This document shows positions 63,300 through 64,000 of a DNA stretch of 64,000 nt, one piece after another. A program made the translations under genes and the position numbers. Below the pieces are notes generated by a model, which was not told where the DNA came from, did not search any database, and saw only the letters and a list, made by a program, of their open reading frames with translations. Origin of the DNA: Rhizophagus irregularis (Eukaryota; Glomeromycota; Glomeromycetes; Glomerales; Glomeraceae); NCBI RefSeq assembly GCF_026210795.1, contig NC_089453.1:684501-748500 (forward strand). The letters run 5' to 3'. Positions within the stretch are counted from its first letter, which is position 1. Every line of letters begins with the position of its first letter.

Positions 63300-63375
63300 A
63301 TTTTTTTATATTTTTTTTATTTTTATTTTATTTTATTTATTTATTTATTTTATTTTATTTTATTTTGTTTATTTT
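63300..63375. repeat. (TTTTA)n microsatellite
   Basis: Runs of TTTTA and TTTA, as seen at 46015-46290. Confidence 0.8.
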
Positions 63376-64000
63376 GTTTTTTTTTTAGAATCAGTAAGAA
63401 CAAATAATCATCTTTTAAAAAAAAAAAACTCGCTTTTTTTTTTATAATAACAAACAAATAATTAAGGAGATCGTTCGTTTAGTCGATTCTTTAATCGATT
63501 TTCGGGGGACAGCATACATAATAGACATAATGGTATTTGTAATAATGTTTATTAATAATAATATGTGATATTATTTGTTAAGGGATGTTTATCAGTATTA
63601 AAATCTCGTGTTTATTTAACTATTTTAAAGAGAAAATAAAGAAAATCGAAGATTTAGTCCGAAATAAAAAGAATTAGTAAGAATTGGTCTAAGCAAAGAT
63701 GTAAAGAGATCTTAAAAATATTTTTGTATTTTTGTATTATTATTTTTTTAGTGGTTCATGTCATTGATTTACGATTCAATTGTTTATAGAAAATCAAAAA
63801 AAAATTGATCGTCTATTTGTTGATCTTTTGGATATATGTACATGATATACTCGTGGTATTTTGACATATTTAATTTTAGATTTTTCTTAAATTCTTTAAG
63901 AAGATTCGAAATTTTTAATATTTTTTTTTTCTTTAATTATTAAGAATATTATACATGTTAATTTTTTTAAAAAAAGAAATTTTTTAGTTGGTTCAATCTT

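Larger units (their letters stand above)
41840..64000. other. 22-kb homopolymer-rich region without supported genes
   Basis: Dense A and T runs of 8-20 bases, often in back-to-back A-run/T-run pairs, interrupt every frame. No ATG-started frame shows a recognisable domain, and those above 60 codons are low-complexity F/I/K/N strings. No tRNA, rRNA, transposase piece or terminal repeat was recognised, unlike the first 40 kb. Scattered GC-richer spots exist near 44930-45060, 48530-48600, 49360-49400, 53600-53660, 55310-55345 and 58200-58260. It may be a long regulatory or UTR-rich tract, or host non-coding transcripts. Confidence 0.5.

Overview
The window looks like nuclear DNA of an AT-rich fungus, most likely an arbuscular mycorrhizal fungus close to Rhizophagus. 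The grounds are the very low GC content, short GT-AG introns of about 60-120 nt, an intronless F-box/LRR gene, a Plavaka-type transposase, a decayed gene of the Crinkler-like families common in these fungi, and many small DNA transposons. No tool was run. Exon structures were worked out by hand from splice sites and reading frame.

Layout. (1) 483-9920 is a mobile region with two concentric pairs of inverted repeats. The outer pair starts CATCAGG; the inner pair is about 184 bp long at 2476 and 8366. Between them lie a spliced Myb/SANT-like gene (129 aa, -), an apparently intact seven-exon Plavaka transposase (848 aa, -), and a divergent five-exon partner gene (+) carrying a one-base shift. 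Arrays rich in the palindrome CGTAATATTACG or related words occupy both ends. (2) 10-19 kb is mostly AT-rich relic DNA with a Crinkler-like pseudogene and at least three small foldback elements or MITEs. (3) 20-27 kb holds three genes: a His-rich protein with a 72-nt in-frame intron, a six-exon coiled-coil protein and an F-box protein. (4) 28-35 kb has a tRNA-Glu(CTC), a short element with two near-identical ~394-bp direct repeats ending TG...CA (TRIM-like), and a dying Tc1/mariner copy. (5) 35.3-35.7 kb holds a three-exon gene for a 71-aa secreted precursor of an eight-cysteine peptide, with exons too short to stand out as open frames. (6) 36-42 kb has gag-like and other decayed fragments. 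(7) From about 42 kb to the end, some 22 kb of homopolymer-rich DNA has no gene I can support.

How the parts relate. The Plavaka transposase and its partner are transcribed outward from a shared 1.1-kb region that contains a foldback, and each ends about 100 bp before one arm of the inner inverted repeat, so they look like one transposon. The Myb gene lies outside the inner pair but inside the outer pair, which suggests a nested insertion. The secreted peptide, F-box, coiled-coil and His-rich genes appear to be ordinary host genes. TCACGTGA occurs about 390-400 nt upstream of the ATG of both the F-box gene and the secreted peptide gene and recurs three more times in the window.
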